From Anas platyrhynchos (taxonomy: Eukaryota; Chordata; Aves; Anseriformes; Anatidae): a stretch of DNA of 64,000 nt. Shown piece by piece: positions 10,646 to 23,909 of the stretch. Made by a program: the position numbers and the translations under genes. The stretch lies in NCBI RefSeq assembly GCF_047663525.1, contig NC_092590.1, positions 4,360,001 through 4,424,000 on the forward strand, given 5' to 3'. Numbering within the stretch: the first letter of the stretch is position 1; every line of letters starts with the position of its first letter. The notes beneath the pieces are model-generated. The model saw only the letters and a program-made list of their open reading frames with translations. It searched no databases and was not told the origin of the DNA.

Positions 10646-10745
10646 CCCTTCCCTTCCCTTCCCTTCCCTTCCCTTCCCTTCCCTTCCCTTCCCTTCCCTT
10701 CCCTTCCCTTCCCTTCCCTTCCCTTCCCTTCCCTTCCCTTCCCTT
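10646..10745 (+). repeat. CCCTT microsatellite, 20 perfect copies
   Basis: Exactly 100 bases of CCCTT repeats (AAGGG on the minus strand) without interruption, preceded by degenerate pyrimidine-rich sequence. It is a pure polypurine/polypyrimidine tract able to adopt triplex or other non-B forms. The Gly-Arg-Glu-Lys repetitive minus-strand frame across it is an artefact of the repeat. Confidence 0.97.
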
Positions 10746-11458
10746 CCTGAAGCCAGAGATAAATAAGGTCTACATGTTCAAAACAAAACCACACATTATA
10801 CAGAAGTACAATAATATTGATATCAGCAAGGCTATTATTAGATGAAAAAAAAAAGACAAAATCTACCCTGTAGTAGTGGTGCTCCAAAAATACACAGAAG
10901 CATTGTCAACTTTTATATGCCAATTTACACAAATGAAAATTTAGCATCTGTTATTCCCTACTAAAACATCTAAGCTATGTGATTAGCAATCCTTTGCTTT
11001 AGAAGTTGTCAGTGATACTACACTGTGATAAATCTTACTGTGGTGACTGACCTTCCCCTCCTTTTCTCCACCATTTCATTTACTTTCCACGCAAATGAGA
11101 GCCAGAAGTTTTATAATTTTAGTAATATCAATATAACATCCTACAACTGAATGTCCATAGGCTAGAGGACAGGTTGTAATTTTCTAGCATAAGAAAAAGG
11201 TACAGTAGAACAACTGGAAGTATTAGCAATTGTGCATCTCTACCATTGGGATGTTTTGAGGCTAACTACTGATCTCTCTGCTCCTCATTCTATTCGGTGG
11301 ATGGGCTTGATCCCCCTGTTCAATTGAATGACCTTCAGTCTTAAGAAGACAATGGTTTGCTATGGTCATAGACATGTTGATAAAGCTTGAAGGTTTCCTG
11401 AATCTAAATATTCAGTCTTTTGGTCTCCTTTGTGTTTCAGACAAATAATATTTTGATA
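10746..11458. other. Spacer, nothing recognised
   Basis: AT-rich unique sequence with no supported gene, repeat or signal. Confidence 0.4.
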
Positions 11459-11725
11459 GCAGAGTCACAGAATCACAAAATTGTCTAGGTTGGAAGAGAC
11501 CTCAAGATCACTGAGTCCAACCTCTGACCTAACACTAACAAGTCCTCCACTAAACTATATCTCTAAGCTCTACATCTAAACGTCTTTTAAAGACCTCCAG
11601 GGATGGTGACTCCACCACTTCCCTGGGCAGCCCATTCTAATGCCTCACAACCCTCTCAGTAAAGAAGTTTTTCCTAATATCCAACCTAAAACACCCTTGG
11701 CGCAACTTTAGCCCATACTTTTCCC
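11459..11725 (-). mobile_element. CR1 LINE 3' fragment
   Basis: Minus-strand CR1 3' end with tail gtcacagaatcacaaaat, then ggttggaagagacctcaaga and tctaagctctacatctaaac. It is nearly word-for-word the same as the first 260 bases of the larger copy at 26954, so both belong to one subfamily. It is truncated just after gcgcaactttagcccat. The substitutions relative to the larger copy suggest moderate age. Confidence 0.92.
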
Positions 11726-13650
11726 TTCAATACAGTACTCAACTGGAGTAAACAGGCAAAATACCTCTTTGGTTTTAAGATTATTAAATGCCATAAGGCA
11801 CACAGGAAACATGAGGCACTCTGAGTTTAAATAAAAAGCCCAAGTTCACAATGACTGAGTGGCAGAGTCAGGGGATCAGCTAAAGGGCTCTGATTCCTAT
11901 TAATGTGCGTCCACTGCAACATATTTTTGTTTAAGATATTTTTCATAGAGTGGCACTACCCTACCCCTACCATACCCACTTAGATCGTACAGGGCACTGT
12001 TTTCAAATAAATTGACTGGCTAGAAGTAGCCTTTTTAGTCTTCTAGATGCTATTTGCCATTTGAAGCTCGCTCCTGATCGTATGCTGGTGGAGCTGTATA
12101 TTTTGCCTGTAGCACAGGAGGATACTCCTTTATCTTAGCACTGCAATATCTCTTCTCTTTGACATGAACAGTGTCCAAAGTACTCTAATCCCATACACGA
12201 ACTGTACAAATAGAACAAACAAGGAATGATTTATGCATACTTTACAGTGCTCTATATCTTATTAGATGAAGATGAATTACTGGATAGGGACACATTCTTC
12301 TGAAAAATCCATCTTTGTAGATTTGTAGTGCTCAATCTCGTGTCGTCTGAAAATGTATTTTAGCATGTTGCTGCTATTTTCCATTTGGTGATTTCTGCTG
12401 TGTGATGCACACTACATGTGGCCCTGAAGGAGTCCTGAAATAGGCTCCATGGCTAGCAGGCTGCAAGATGCAGCTCTTTGCCTCACTTACAAACGATGCT
12501 GCTGTCGTGTTCTATGACAGATGTCATTTCCCAGTTTCTGCCAGCTGTTGATGATGTTTTTTAAGCAAAGGAATTAATTCTCTCCTTCTCTCCCTCCATC
12601 ATTATTATAGACACAGTACTCTCTGCCTTTGTAGACACTGCAGAGACAAGTCTGACAATTTACATACAGATCAATAATTTAGCTTTGTTGCTATTTGACA
12701 GAAAGCCTAGAGCTTGCATCTTGTGAAAAGTCATGCACAGCTATCGTATGTAATTTATGATTTTTTTCTATAGAAAACTTGTATTTGAAAAAGCACATAT
12801 TGTTGATATGTGTTAATTTGGTATCAAAAAAGGCCCAAAGCAGTTTGCACTGAACTCACTGGACAGGTATATTAGCTCTTGCTCAAACCAACAAAGCAGT
12901 AAATTAACAACATATAAGCTATATTTTCCTTCTCCTTTTGTTTTCTTCATTTTTCAAAATGAAGCAAACTCAAATTTAATATCTCCTCCCGCAGTATCTT
13001 ACTTTGTACCCATGTACATACTGAGTAAAATAGATTTTCAAGCTCCTTCTTCCAAAAGAAACATACCAACAGCATTCATGTGAGACAAGCTGCATCACAG
13101 TTTTTAATAAATCAGTCTTTATATAAGCGTTTTCAGAAATCTTCTAGAACTAGTGAAGTAACAAAGAATGTCCACTACCTCTTAGTTCTCAGGCTGGCAT
13201 ATTGCAATACTTTTCAGTAGTTTTCAAATTTCCATTAGTATTTTAGAATGAGATCTGGGGTATTACTGTTATTATTGTGTGAATATACACATCCCAAGAT
13301 GAAATGATTACCCAGGCATTCTCTATCTACTGAGAAGAATAGCAAGGGAGAGGTTCAGTGATGGTCCAGGAATAAAGCAGAGACTGAAAGGCCAGAGGAG
13401 GAAGAGCTAGAAGCAGTGCTTGCATTGCAGAAAGGCGTCCTGGCTTGTCGCCCTTTGCACACATCACACTCCCCAAAGTGGAGTGACTCATTGTACTCAG
13501 AAGGCAAGGAACCACCTCGGTCGAACCCAAGAAGTTGAACCCAAGAAGTCAAACCCACCTACACCAACAGCAGCCATGTATGTAGTATAAATAGTCCCCC
13601 AGACAGATGGTGGATCAACAGTATGATACAAAACTCAGAGTACAGCATTA
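11726..13650. other. Spacer, nothing recognised
   Basis: AT-rich unique sequence. A small tandem near 13528-13557 (gaacccaagaagt repeated) is the only structure seen before the duplication/palindrome at 13651. Confidence 0.4.
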
Positions 13651-13735
13651 GGAAAGGACAAAAGGGCACACTGGTTTTTGGAAAGGACAAAAGGGTACCT
13701 GGTTTTGCCTGGCAAGGCAGGCAAAACCAGGTACC
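13651..13735. repeat. Tandem duplication joined to an 18-bp hairpin
   Basis: A 29-base unit (13651-13679, starting ggaaaggacaaaaggg) is repeated imperfectly at 13680-13707. The second unit runs into a perfect inverted repeat: arms 13694-13711 (ggtacctggttttgcctg) and 13718-13735, loop gcaagg. Each arm contains a KpnI-like GGTACC. No coding frame, terminator role or known element explains it. Confidence 0.9.
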
Positions 13736-16440
13736 TGCCTGGAGTTTTAATATTTCTTTCAAAAAATAGCTGTCTGTGCTCAGAAACACTCCAAGCAGTG
13801 AAGCATAAAGATACTCTCCTAGTATTGCGCTATGTTAATATTAATCATTATGAAAGATACTTAAAACACAGTGTTGGACTGCTAAGAAGTCCAGTGGTGA
13901 CCACTGCTTTAAAGCTGGTTTTGAGACTAACGTATTTCTGCCTAGCTATGCAATGGATTGCCTGAGGCTAGTGAAGAATTTCCCTATGCCAAGCAGAAAA
14001 ATGTTTTGTAGAGATTTTTAATTACAGTCCATGTTCTTGTTTTACTTCATCTTATTTTTTTTTTCTTTTAACTTACATACTGTTTATGAAAGAGAAGATT
14101 TTCAGCAAGTGAATCTTTTTGTGCTTCTCACTGCCCACTTGCTGGAATAATGGAGAGGCAAACATGTACAGCTCAATTTGCAAGACGCAGTACTCTGTGG
14201 TTGCAGGGTCACAGATAGCAGCAAGTGGGTAGCTACCTGTTCATTTGCTGTGTCCCAGCTAAGACAGAACTAGCTGTGGTGGTGCTGGTTATTCTCCCTG
14301 CCAAAGCCATCCATTGGGAACTGAACAGGGAATTCTCACTTCACAAAAGCCACTGAATAGCAATTACAGGAGGTTTATTATAAATTCCTTGTGCATAGAA
14401 AGCTACCACTGACTTAAGAGGATTTTGTTGTGTGCCAAGAAATGTAGGAACAGGTCTCAGATGGTGGCGATTTCCAATTGGTGCGGACACAAGCCAGATT
14501 GAAATAGCAGCTCCAGAAGCAAAAAAATAAAAAAAAAAATCTGTGAGCATAACTATGTCCTTGAGGCACCTTGTTATATTGGCCTTCATTTTAAAAATAA
14601 AGAATTGCATCCTTTTCCCCACCCCTTTAAATCAAAAGTATAGCATTTTTCCATCTGATCAAAAGGTTGCAAAGGCTGCATTCTCAACATAATCTACTGA
14701 GTGTGATGACAACTCCAGTATTCTTCAGAGAAGTTATATGACTATTGTGCTATAGACTGCAGAGAAAATTTCCCTTATATTTTGCAGGAGATGTTCCCTG
14801 GTGCAGCATTTTTTCTTTCAGCCTTAATTGAACTTTGAAGCATTCGCTTGTTCATGTGGTTGTCCGTGTAAGCTTTTCATTTTTCTTTTTTGAATTAGAT
14901 GCACCATATACAGTACAACTTCCACCAGAACAGAAATCCAACTTTACATAACAGCTGGCAATACAAATTTTAAATCAAGTCAAGAGTTAGTATAATGCAG
15001 CGTTAATTTTATTATGGCAGCCAGAATATGACTTTTTTTTTCTTTTTATAGCCCTAGTCATTAACAAACACAGTACTTTAGTTTTATGTTTTCAAATCAG
15101 GTAGTTGCCATGAGCTTTGTCTTTAAAACTATTTTATGAAAACAATGAAGAAAAAAACCTCATGCTTATTCAAGAGCTGCGAAATTGTCACCACGTTGAA
15201 AATGCAGCTCCTTCTGCATTGAAGTGACAGGTAAGTAGTATCCTTATAGGAGAGCTGGGAGAAGTTAAAACACATTAACCTTCCTGCCACCTCATGTTCA
15301 AATGGTCATGGACAAAATAGGTGTTTAAATGCCTGTTCCGTTTAATTCAGTTCTTCAACTGCTGACCAAAAGCAGTAGGATTTCACAAGTGATCTCTCTT
15401 CCGGTATTAGTAATTGCACGTTTCCTGAACTGCCACTTGGTACTTTTATTTTGTACAAAAGGGAGGAGTGCTTCGACTACTAGCTGGGGTCCTGGGTTTA
15501 CTGAAATTTTGCGTGAGCTCTCCAGTGGGTGTTCAGTGATCACTCAATGCCCAAGGTCAATGCAAGAACGCAGCTTTATTCTGTGCCCTCTTCCAACTGA
15601 CAGTGCATAATAGCAACAGTTTCACATGCGTAGACAGGCTGGAAAATGTAAAGTACAAGAAAAAGGACAAACCAGAAAGACATCTGTGTTCAGAAGGATG
15701 CCTTCCTAAAGTCACAGCATCCAACAGTACTTCTTCCTTTCCAAACCAAAATTACTGGCAAGAGCAATTGAGAGCTAACAGTTAACTAAGACAAAGGTGT
15801 ACGTACAAACAACCTTATGGTGACCTGCAGGCATACTTTTACTGCTAACTTTCAGTTCTGCAATGTGTTATTCAGATCTCCTTACCATAAAAAATGCAAT
15901 GTTATTTCCCAGAGAAATAGCCAGAGTACCCCGAGTGTCAGATACAAATGAAACATAAGTCTGAGGAGAAAGCTTCTCTGTCAGCATGTGCCGTTTGTGC
16001 AAGAACACCTGTACGGTTTTCAGAAGTCACTTGCCAGAACCCTTCTGCAACATCCAGTATAGTTATTTCTTTAGAAGGAGCAGAATCTATCTCCAGGATG
16101 CTGCTGAATTTCATTTACCTGTATGAGAAAATACTGAATTTCTTAATGGGATTTCCAGCTAATAGGGTATATTATTACACTTTCTATTCCTCTTCTAAAT
16201 GCAAGTGATAAGACTCAAAAATATGATGCTTGGATGCAGATATAAGGGGTCATAAAGTGACCCCATAATGTGTTGGTTGGGAATGTTGCCGTGGTTCTCT
16301 TGGAGTTGATTGCATTCAGCCTACCAATAACAGAACTTAAACTTTGATACCTTTTCCTCCAGTTCTCTGGCACACAAATTACTTTATCTGAGACACATTT
16401 CTATATGAATGGAGTTTAGGATAACAGCAAGGGATCTAAC
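13736..16440. other. Spacer, nothing firmly recognised
   Basis: Unique AT-rich sequence. A strong plus-strand donor consensus (GACAG|GTAAGT) occurs at 15229-15230, but no matching acceptor gives a convincing exon. Confidence 0.35.
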
Positions 16441-16452
16441 ATGCATATGCAT
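16441..16452. promoter_or_regulatory. MORE-type POU dimer motif
   Basis: The sequence ATGCATATGCAT is the palindromic MORE arrangement bound by dimers of POU/Oct factors, and a further ATGCAT overlaps to 16456. A TATAAAAG lies about 115 bases downstream. The motif match is seen directly. Any function is inference, since a 12-mer can occur by chance in AT-rich DNA. Confidence 0.35.
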
Positions 16453-16629
16453 GCATTTAAGACATTACCTCTATAAAATTGGTAGGTAGAAACCTTGCTG
16501 ACCTACCGGAACCTGCATCTCTGTCCCACTCCCTACTGATGGGCCAGATCAGACTTTGTATAAAAGCAGTAATAGGAAGCAAAAGCAGAATGCCCAGAGC
16601 AAACCAGAGCGTATCTATGGAGTATCTGA

Positions 16630-17020
16630 TGCATCTCTTGTGTGAGGAAAGGCTGAGAGAGCTGGGACTGTTTTGCCTGGAGAAGAGAAGGCTCAGGGAG
16701 GAGTCCTCAATGTGTACAAATATCTGAAGGGACGGTGTAACAAGATGGACCCAGGCTCTTCTCAGTGGTGCCCACTGACAGGACAAGAGGCCATGCGCAC
16801 AAACTGGAGCAAAGGAGGTTCCCTCTGAACACCAGGAAGCACTTCTTTATTGTGCGGGTGATGGAGACTGTAGAATCTCCATCCCTGGAAATCTTCAAAA
16901 GCTGCCTGGACATGGGCAGCCTGGGCAGCTGGCTCTGGGTGACCCTGCTGGAGCTAGGGGGGTTGGACCAGATGACCTCCAGAGATCCCTTCCAACCTCA
17001 GCCATTCTGTGATTCTGTGA
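16630..17020 (+). mobile_element. CR1 LINE 3' fragment
   Basis: Plus-strand CR1 end running from ctcttgtgtgaggaaagg (the RLREL-encoding region of ORF2) through the ORF2 C-terminus and 3' UTR (ctggaccagatgacctcc-like wording) to a tail ccattctgtgattctgtga. The reading frame is interrupted. Its wording differs from the copies at 11459 and 26954, so it is another CR1 subfamily. Confidence 0.93.
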
Positions 17021-17985
17021 AGCCAAAGGATTTTACTCTATACTTCCTGCTGCAGTGATGGAATTCTGCCCCAAATGTCTTAAATTGAATTCTTAAAGTT
17101 TCTCAGTTTCTCTTATAGTCTCTGGTGAGCTGTCTGACTTGCTTGAGAACAAATTAGTTCTCTCATTCTCTCCATACACTCTTTACTTTTTCTTACATTA
17201 TCTTGCTCCTGTAGACGTTATTCAATGAGGCAAAACCTCCACTGATTTTAATGATAATATTGCTGTAATAATTACTCTATGTATGAACCCTAGAAAACAA
17301 TAAAACTTTTCCTTTCTTTTCTCAAATTGCATTTTTAGAGGAAAATCACGTATGGTGCTTCCTGCAGTTTATTTATGCTTCACAGTGTAAGAATATACAA
17401 CTTACAACTCTTTTACTGCAAAGCCATTTGCTCTGCTGGTAGATGATATGATTAAAAGCAAAAACTACATACTTGAATTTAGACTGGTGTTATGTCAGCA
17501 GTCATACAGCCCCTGTGCTCTCAGGTATGGGTGGGATTCTGATGTATCAAGTTAACCAACCTTGGCAACTGCTGAATGTTACAAGTTGCTTTGGTTTGAT
17601 AGCATACTGTAGTGCTGAGAATAAGTACAAAATGTATTACCAGCAGATATACAAACAACTTATCTGAGGCACAGAAGATGTTCTTACAGGAATGTTCTGC
17701 TCTGCTTAGTACAGTTTTCTTGGTCTGTAACTTTTAGACTATGCTGCGACTGGAAATAATTCAAAAGCTAGAAAAAAACACCCAACTCATTTCAGAGAAG
17801 CTTGCAGTCATTTCCAAAGAAAACTCAATTAGTTTTCTATCCTTGAGACCAAGGAGCATGTCTTTTCTGTCAAACCTGAAAGAATTATGGAACACAGGCA
17901 CAAGTATATGTCGTGATGCTCATAAAGCTTTTCCTTAGTTTCAAGTCACTGTATGCAGAAGCAATCAGACTGAATTACATTCAAT
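17021..17985. other. Spacer, nothing recognised
   Basis: AT-rich unique sequence with no supported gene or signal. Confidence 0.4.
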
Positions 17986-18058
17986 GAAAAACAAACAAAC
18001 AAACAAAAAAACACCAACAAACCAACACCAAAAACCCCAAACCAAAACCCCAAACCCT
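17986..18058 (+). repeat. A/C-rich simple sequence
   Basis: A run built from caaa, caac and aaacccc words (aaacaaacaaacaaac followed by ccaaaccaaaacccc). It is low-complexity and probably a degenerated CAAA microsatellite. Confidence 0.8.
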
Positions 18059-18242
18059 ATTTGCCTATTTTCTTGACCTTCATTATTCACATAATTTGAA
18101 ATTGAGCACTGCTCTTTTTGGTTGACACTTGACCTATACTCAAGAAATGAAGCCTGAAGAATGGTCACTGCAAAAAATGAAATGAGATTACTACTATGGT
18201 CTTATTATGACGAGTATTATGAGTCTTTGTTCTTGTTCATGA

Positions 18243-18253
18243 ATATATGTGTG

Positions 18254-18307
<54 letters not shown>
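18243..18307 (+). repeat. (TA)n microsatellite
   Basis: About 65 bases of alternating A and T with two G interruptions (18251-18253, 18267). The Ile/Tyr repeat in the frame across it is an artefact. Confidence 0.95.
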
Positions 18308-18311
<4 letters not shown>

Positions 18312-21300
18312 TGTCCTTAAAATTAATTTATTTCATGTCACTCTTTTGGGGAAAAGTCTGTGGGAATGGTATACCTGGGAATGTGGCTGTGAAAAAACTC
18401 CTGCTTTTCCTAAACAAGAAAGTTAACTGTTTTGAAGGTCAAAAAGCTATTTATCCTGGTTTTATTGTTAATATTAACAAAGGACTGTGCATTCTACATA
18501 AGATGTAGAGTGAAAGAGATGACACGTATAACTGATTCTTATATATACAATTCAGAGTTAAGGTCAATATAGAGAGATTTACGAAATACCAACTTTTTTT
18601 TTTGTTCAATATCCTTGCGCTTTCATGCCTCGCAAAGAGATGCAATCAGTTTTTGTATTCATGTGACAAGCATGCGCACTATGGTATTTTCTTTGTTGCA
18701 CAGTACAAAATTCTACCTCTCCAACTTGTTATCATGTTGGGATGGGCTACTGCTATGAGTGAGTAGGGACAGTGCCTTGAACATACACTCGCCGTGTGAA
18801 GAAGAAGAAGAAAGGAACAAAAACTACAAACTTCATTAAGATGATAAATGTGAAGGGTTGGTGATTTATGCATATAGCCAGTTTTTTATTGTTGTTATTA
18901 TTTTGTTTTGTTTTTTTCCTCAAAGCCGGGAATATCCTCCTTTAGGCTGCACGAACATGGTACAGAATGTTCATGCAGAAAACCAGAAAACAGAATATAT
19001 GACCATCTCTTCAAAAGAGATGTCTGTGGATACCTTAAGCATCTTGCCTTACCCCTACTGAACATGACAGCAAACCTTCTTTAAGTAACAAGTTGATGAA
19101 ATGCTTGTGTTTAAACTCATAGCAAAGTCAGAGTTAGCAAGGAATCTTGGTGCAGAAATATTGGAACACTTTATCCTAATATTTATTGCCAAAATTATTT
19201 CCTGTAAGCCATTGACATTGAACCCCCTCACTTTGTTAACTGCTGGACAAACACAGAACAAAAATGATTCTCTCTACTGAAGAATACAAATATCAGGGAA
19301 GAGATGGATACAGACAGACCAAGGGCACACAAAGAAACTTGTCTGAAGTGATTTTAATGCTTTCAAGGCATGCAGGCAAAATTAAGGACAAAATAACTGA
19401 GGGAGATGAAGTAGGAGGATCACAAAAGTTGGGGTCTCTGGGTTGAGGAAGCTAAGGTGAAGGTCAGTTGGGTTTTGAAGAGCAGTAAGAAGCTGGAGAG
19501 AATTTACAAATACAGGTGGGATTTCAATATTGCCCTCCTTCCTCAGGAAACCAGCCTGGTTTTGAAACATCTCTGCCTCTAGGATCCTTTCCCAACTCCC
19601 ATTCACTCCTTTATGCAGCCATCTGTAATGGGGCATCCCTGCCCCATCTTCTCCTCCCAGCAAGAGCTGTGTTCTTGCATCTTTCTTTGTGGCTGTGTTA
19701 AGTGGAGGCAGGAACTACAGAAGGAAGCAGGATGGCCATGTCTAACCATGTAGAGGAAAAGCAGGGTCTGGTTGCTTAGGAAATAGTTGCTGCTCAAACA
19801 GGCAAGTCCCCTGCCTCCTCCATCATGGGCAGAATGGCTCGTTGCTGCTGTCATTAGACTGTTGCCCTAGAGGAACTGCCTACCTTGTCCTTCCCCACAG
19901 CTGGTCCTGTGTCTGGATTACAATCATGAAAACTGAAATGCGTTACATTAATATTTCTAATATAATAATAGTGGTTTGTAATAGCCAGTCACTAGATTCT
20001 GTACCAGCAACTGCATACGTCCACACAGTGTACACAGTATAGGGAAAAAGAATTTACACCTTCTGCACAAGATCTGGGCTTGTGGTCACCTGCTCTAGTC
20101 ACTGGTAGCATGTTCACCCACAGAAATAAGAAACACTCTTTCTGAAGCATCAGGATGAACAGGCTGTGTTGTACTTTAATTTACACTATGCATTAGAGGT
20201 ACTGCATAATCATTCAAATGCCTTTCAGATATCCTGCAAATAAGACTTACCATCACAAGAACTTCACTTGCATGAAGCTATACATCTTATTAGACCTAAT
20301 AAAAATAAATTTGAATAAACAAGCATTTACATAGAGTGAAAATATACAAATCAATGGAAGAAACAATCTTTTCATCACTGAAATCCTAACTCTGACATGC
20401 ACTGACATTTATCTATGGTATTTCCTTCAACTGTGCTCATTAAAATTGGACTACAGTTACTTGTCGCCTTGCAAGGTGTTAAAATGGAAAAAAAAAAAAA
20501 AAAGAAGTACTTTTGAGAGCAGTTAATTTGGAATTAAATTAGTTTCTTCACAGATCAGAAGAAAAGTACATAGAATCTTATTGAATTAAACCAGCATGCT
20601 TTGCTATGTAAGAGAGAGCAAAGGACAACGAGACATCACTCCTCACAGAATTGCAAAGCTATACCCCCAATCAAATCGGATCAAGAAAAAAAAGAGTATA
20701 AAAAAAAATAAAAATCTGTTCTGATGGCTTGTTTTGGATGGACTGGTATGCCAAAAAGAGTAGTCCTACACGCAGGCCTCATTCAAATTGTCAGGCATTT
20801 TTCCACCGACTTCAGTAAGGGTCTTACTTGTCTAAAAGGCTCCACAAGGCACATGGGCTAAGTCTGTTGTAACTTGATGATGCATGAGGAAAAATAAATC
20901 ATTGGACTAAAAACACTGGTAGTCATTTGAGGAGCAGTCAGAATGACCCTTCCAGGTCCAGTTTGAGAATATTGAGAATAATACCAACCTATTGGAATTA
21001 TTTCCTTACATGTATTTCAAAGGGGTTATTTTTTCCAAGCTGGCAGAAAATGTGAGAGAAATGGGTTGGGAAGAAAATTTATAAAGAAAAATATTAATAA
21101 AATGTATTTAAAATCAAAACTGTGCTATAAATGGAGAGGATTGCAGGAAACTTCTGCTTCAGAAATACAGCTGACAATAAAAATAAAACCTAGTTCTAAG
21201 CACGGAATACCTGAGGAATAGACAGATGCCAAAAAAAAATACAGGCTAAAAAGTATAGAATTTTCACATGGGTTGTTAAAGAACAAAGATTAAAATGTAC

Positions 21301-23440
21301 AGTGACCAGAGGGCAGATATGTACTGCTGTTACTAGAAATGCAGAACAGATGGAATTACATCATAAATATTCTTTTGAACTTTGAAAAAAACAGGATGGT
21401 GCACCCATATCATCTGAGAACAGGTGCTTTCCAGTCCATCAGTAGCTAAGAGGATGCTACACCACAACCAAGAGAAATAAATGCATTTTATTCAGATCTA
21501 GACTATTTTATTCCTAATTCTAAAATTTTGTCTTGTCAATTTTTATTGATACTAATTTTTAATACATGCTGTAATATCAGCGCGTAGATAGAATATAAAG
21601 GAACCAAAATCTTGTGCCAATATTTTAAAAACTCTGCATGGTACACTCTGCAAATACAGTGAATCCATATAAAAACACAGTCTGGTGAAAATTGAGTCAG
21701 GTGAATTGCCTTTTGGCGATCAGGACATCTGAGCTGCAGCTGCAAGCAAAAATGGGTTACAGCATACAGCTGTTCAGATAAGCCATCAGAATGACTCCCT
21801 CAAAGATGTATAGGAGACTTATCAGCAAAGGAAGACAGAAGACTTGAAGTTTAACTTAAGAGTGACTAGCTAGATAAAGAAAAGTTGGATGTAGCAATGT
21901 TCAAAAATCAAAACAAATCAAAATCAGGGAGAGAAGGAGGCTATAGAGTGCAAAGGAATCCAAATCTATAGGCAGTAAAAGCAACTTATTAAAATAGGTA
22001 TGGAGAGACATGATTAGTTACACTTTTAATTTAACAAAAGATTGACAGTTTTGTTTTTCGAATTCAGATAAATCAAAACTGACTGTAAGTCCAATAGTCT
22101 CTTTGGTTAACAACATGGAGATAGACAAAAATGCATTTACTTATACTCCTCTGAACTAGGCCCCTGTGTTTTGAGCTGCAAAGAAAATTAATGGCTTAAT
22201 TTTTACCTTCATCCCTACTGGAGAAAAGCAAGCAAACAAAACAGTGTTAGCCAAGAATTCAGCTGGTTATAAAAGTAGTCATTAGTCAGATCTGCATAAA
22301 ACTCTTCAATCCTCATGTGCTCATGGAGGCAGAAGGGTTCCTGAGTGAGACCCAGAAGAGCTGGATGGAGAACAAGGTAGCTGTTTAACAGTGAGCACAG
22401 AACTTAACATGGCCTGAAGAGGAGTGGACAAGTGGGATAACCATAAAGCAACGTGCTGCAAGTTGAAACAAGTCCATGGCTGATGGTGCTGGACCACTTG
22501 GTTCAGTGTACAGACAGAACCAAAATAGAGCATGAGATTCCGAATCAAGGTGGGAGAAAAGGACACAGGAAAATGTATGCATCTGGCCTGACATATATTT
22601 TGGCTTTACTCTGTGGAAAGAAGATACATCTTCTAAAGAAATGTCACAAAGAACAAGTGATAAATAATGAATAAAGATTCTGCATTGTTTATTTATGGAA
22701 TATCAAGAGCATCCTGCTAGATGCATTTTCAATTATTATTCATTCTGCAAAGCCCTACTGTGATTGCTTTAACCTTGATTTTAAGAAAGATGTAACAGTA
22801 ATGTGCAAGCATATTGGTATATCCATGGTTTCAAGGAAAGAATGGTGAAAAGTGTATTTATAAAGCAGTAAAATCATATTAAAAGTGCTATGCAATAAAA
22901 ATACTTTGTAGGCAGCATCTGGGAAAAGGGTATTCACAAACCAATAATATCCTATTAAAACTAATGTGCAATAAAAGCCTGCTGTAGAGAATTTGTAACA
23001 GTTTTCAGACCAGGGCTCTGGAAATGGGTTTTTGACCTTTCCTAGTATTGCTAGCTTTAATTTGACACTTCAGGTGTTACTCAGGAAGCACCCAGAAAAC
23101 AGCTTGGTTTAAGAAATGATTTTTTTTTCCCCATTAATCAAAAAAAAAAACAACTTGCAAATGTGGTCCATTAAACAGCTACACAGCAAGCAAACTTATT
23201 CAAAAAAAGTACTCCTGGTTCTAACAGAACTTTCCTGAGGAATAACAGACTGAATGTCTGCTTCAAAAAACAGGGGCTTCATATAGCAAACGGTCCTGTT
23301 TTCACAAATGGTACAGGCCTGTACCCAAACTGTAGTCACAGTCACAGTACCTAAGAATAAATAATGATTTGGGATATTTTCTAGCAGCTAAACAAACAAC
23401 AAACTTGTGAATTGACCCAAAACAATTCTTATTTTTTATC
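18308..23440. other. Long AT-rich spacer
   Basis: About 5 kb without recognised genes or interspersed repeats. It contains short A-rich runs (for example 20488-20502 and 20700-20712) and small frames without domain content. The stretch at 19400-19860 is somewhat GC-richer, but nothing in it is identifiable. Confidence 0.4.
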
Positions 23441-23444
23441 ACCC

Positions 23445-23828
23445 TGTCCTGGTTTCAGTTAGGACAGAGTTAATTTTCCTCCTAGTATCTGGTAGGGTGC
23501 TATGTTTTGGCTTAGGATGAGCAGAGTGCTGATAACACGCTGATGTTTTAATTGTTGCAGAGCAGTGCTTACACCAAGCCAAGGACTTTTCACCTTCTCG
23601 CTCTGTCCTGCCAGCGGGCAGGCTGGGGGTGCAGCAAGAGCTGGGAGGGGACAGACCCAGGACAGCTGACCCAAACTGGCCAAAGGGGTATTCCATGCCA
23701 TCTGGGGTCATGCTGAACAATATATAGGGGTGACTAGCCGGGGTGGGGGAGGCCGGACTGCTTGGGGATAGGCTGGGCATCGGTCAGCGGGTGGTGAGCA
23801 ATTGCATTGTGCATCACTTGTTTGTACA

Positions 23829-23909
<81 letters not shown>

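Noticed and set aside
10646..10745. CRISPR-like or satellite array
   Set aside because: Five-base perfect units without spacers make this a microsatellite. No CRISPR array exists in the window.
10630..10887. Frame encoding a Gly-Arg-Glu-Lys repeat
   Set aside because: It is a translation of the CCCTT microsatellite.
18161..18508. 115-codon frame with a Tyr-Ile repeat
   Set aside because: Crosses a (TA)n array and has no domain or splice support.
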